Assembly: GCA_016875255.1 (NCBI GenBank)
Contig: VGRU01000201.1
Location: 1 to 6,506 of the forward strand
Length of the DNA: 6,506 nt
DNA from: Deltaproteobacteria bacterium
GTDB taxonomy: Bacteria; Desulfobacterota; BSN033; UBA1163
Direction: 5' to 3'
Made by a program: the position numbers and the translations under genes. Under the pieces are notes generated by a model, which was not told the DNA's origin, searched no databases, and saw only the letters and a list, made by a program, of their open reading frames with translations. Shown in pieces: positions 6,399 through 6,506 of this stretch (positions within the stretch are counted from its first letter, which is position 1; the number at the start of each line of letters is the position of its first letter).

Positions 6399-6506
6399 TT
6401 ACCATAACGCGATGACAAAATAGTAGATCATTATCCCGGAAACTCCCAATCTCACAACTGTTGCAAACAGGGTCCCCATCATCACTCCCCAGCCTGCCCG
6501 GAGAGA
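6399..6506 (-). CDS. C-terminal end of a membrane protein, DUF456-like (partial)
   Basis: The minus strand is open from the window edge to a TAA at 6401-6399, giving 35 residues. They read as a glycine-rich segment (RAGWGVMMGTLFATVVRLG, third residue on) that runs into a hydrophobic helix (SGIMIYYFVIALW) ending at the stop. This matches the look of a C-terminal transmembrane helix, and the G-x-x-x-G-T-L-x...K/R-L pattern recalls the end of DUF456 (YqgC-like) membrane proteins. That family call is tentative because the rest lies outside the window. It points toward the toxin gene; the 65 bp between the two stop codons hold no convincing terminator. Confidence 0.5.
   Translation of the reverse strand, partial: SLRAGWGVMMGTLFATVVRLGVSGIMIYYFVIALW

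Overview
The window comes from a bacterium, most likely a member of the Desulfobacterota (former Deltaproteobacteria) or a close relative. The evidence is a GroES/GroEL pair of ordinary bacterial type, strong AGGAGG-like ribosome sites, an uncharacterised 574-residue helical protein that I associate with the deltaproteobacterial DUF6178 family, and a short cobalamin-independent methionine-synthase-like protein. Intergenic repeats of the 'ATTCC(G/C)GC-loop-GC(C/G)GGAAT' kind are also common in such genomes. The assignment to phylum is inference.

Layout. The left two thirds are read on the minus strand, in transcription order groES (4404-4114), groEL (3813-2200) and the DUF6178-like gene (1829-105). 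The right third is read on the plus strand: a MetE-C-like zinc/TIM-barrel protein (4614-5648), then a two-gene toxin-antitoxin cassette made of a CopG-like ribbon-helix-helix antitoxin (5714-5932) and a PIN-domain RNase toxin (5929-6333). At the right edge, the end of a minus-strand membrane protein (6506-6399, DUF456-like) converges on the toxin gene. The divergent groES / metE-like intergenic region holds a good sigma-70-type promoter for groESL and a weaker one facing the other way. No CIRCE element is visible.

Non-coding content is the unusual part. groES and groEL are separated by 300 bp filled with nested inverted repeats, including an exact 18-bp palindrome. The 370 bp between groEL and the DUF6178-like gene carries a MITE-like inverted-repeat element (1888-2030), a second degenerate repeat block related to the one on the other side of groEL, and an intrinsic terminator placed only 17 nt in front of the DUF6178-like start codon. 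A hairpin repeat at 19-45 is a diverged copy of one inside the MITE-like element, and all four substitutions between the copies preserve pairing.

How the genes fit together. groES and groEL form the chaperonin folding machine and are probably co-transcribed in spite of the long spacer. The RHH/PIN pair is a self-contained type II toxin-antitoxin module with overlapping ATGA coupling and its own promoter. Nothing seen links the DUF6178-like or MetE-like proteins functionally to the chaperonin. I found no clear novel multi-gene system. The most noteworthy material is the repeat architecture around groEL and the terminator in front of the DUF6178-like gene.
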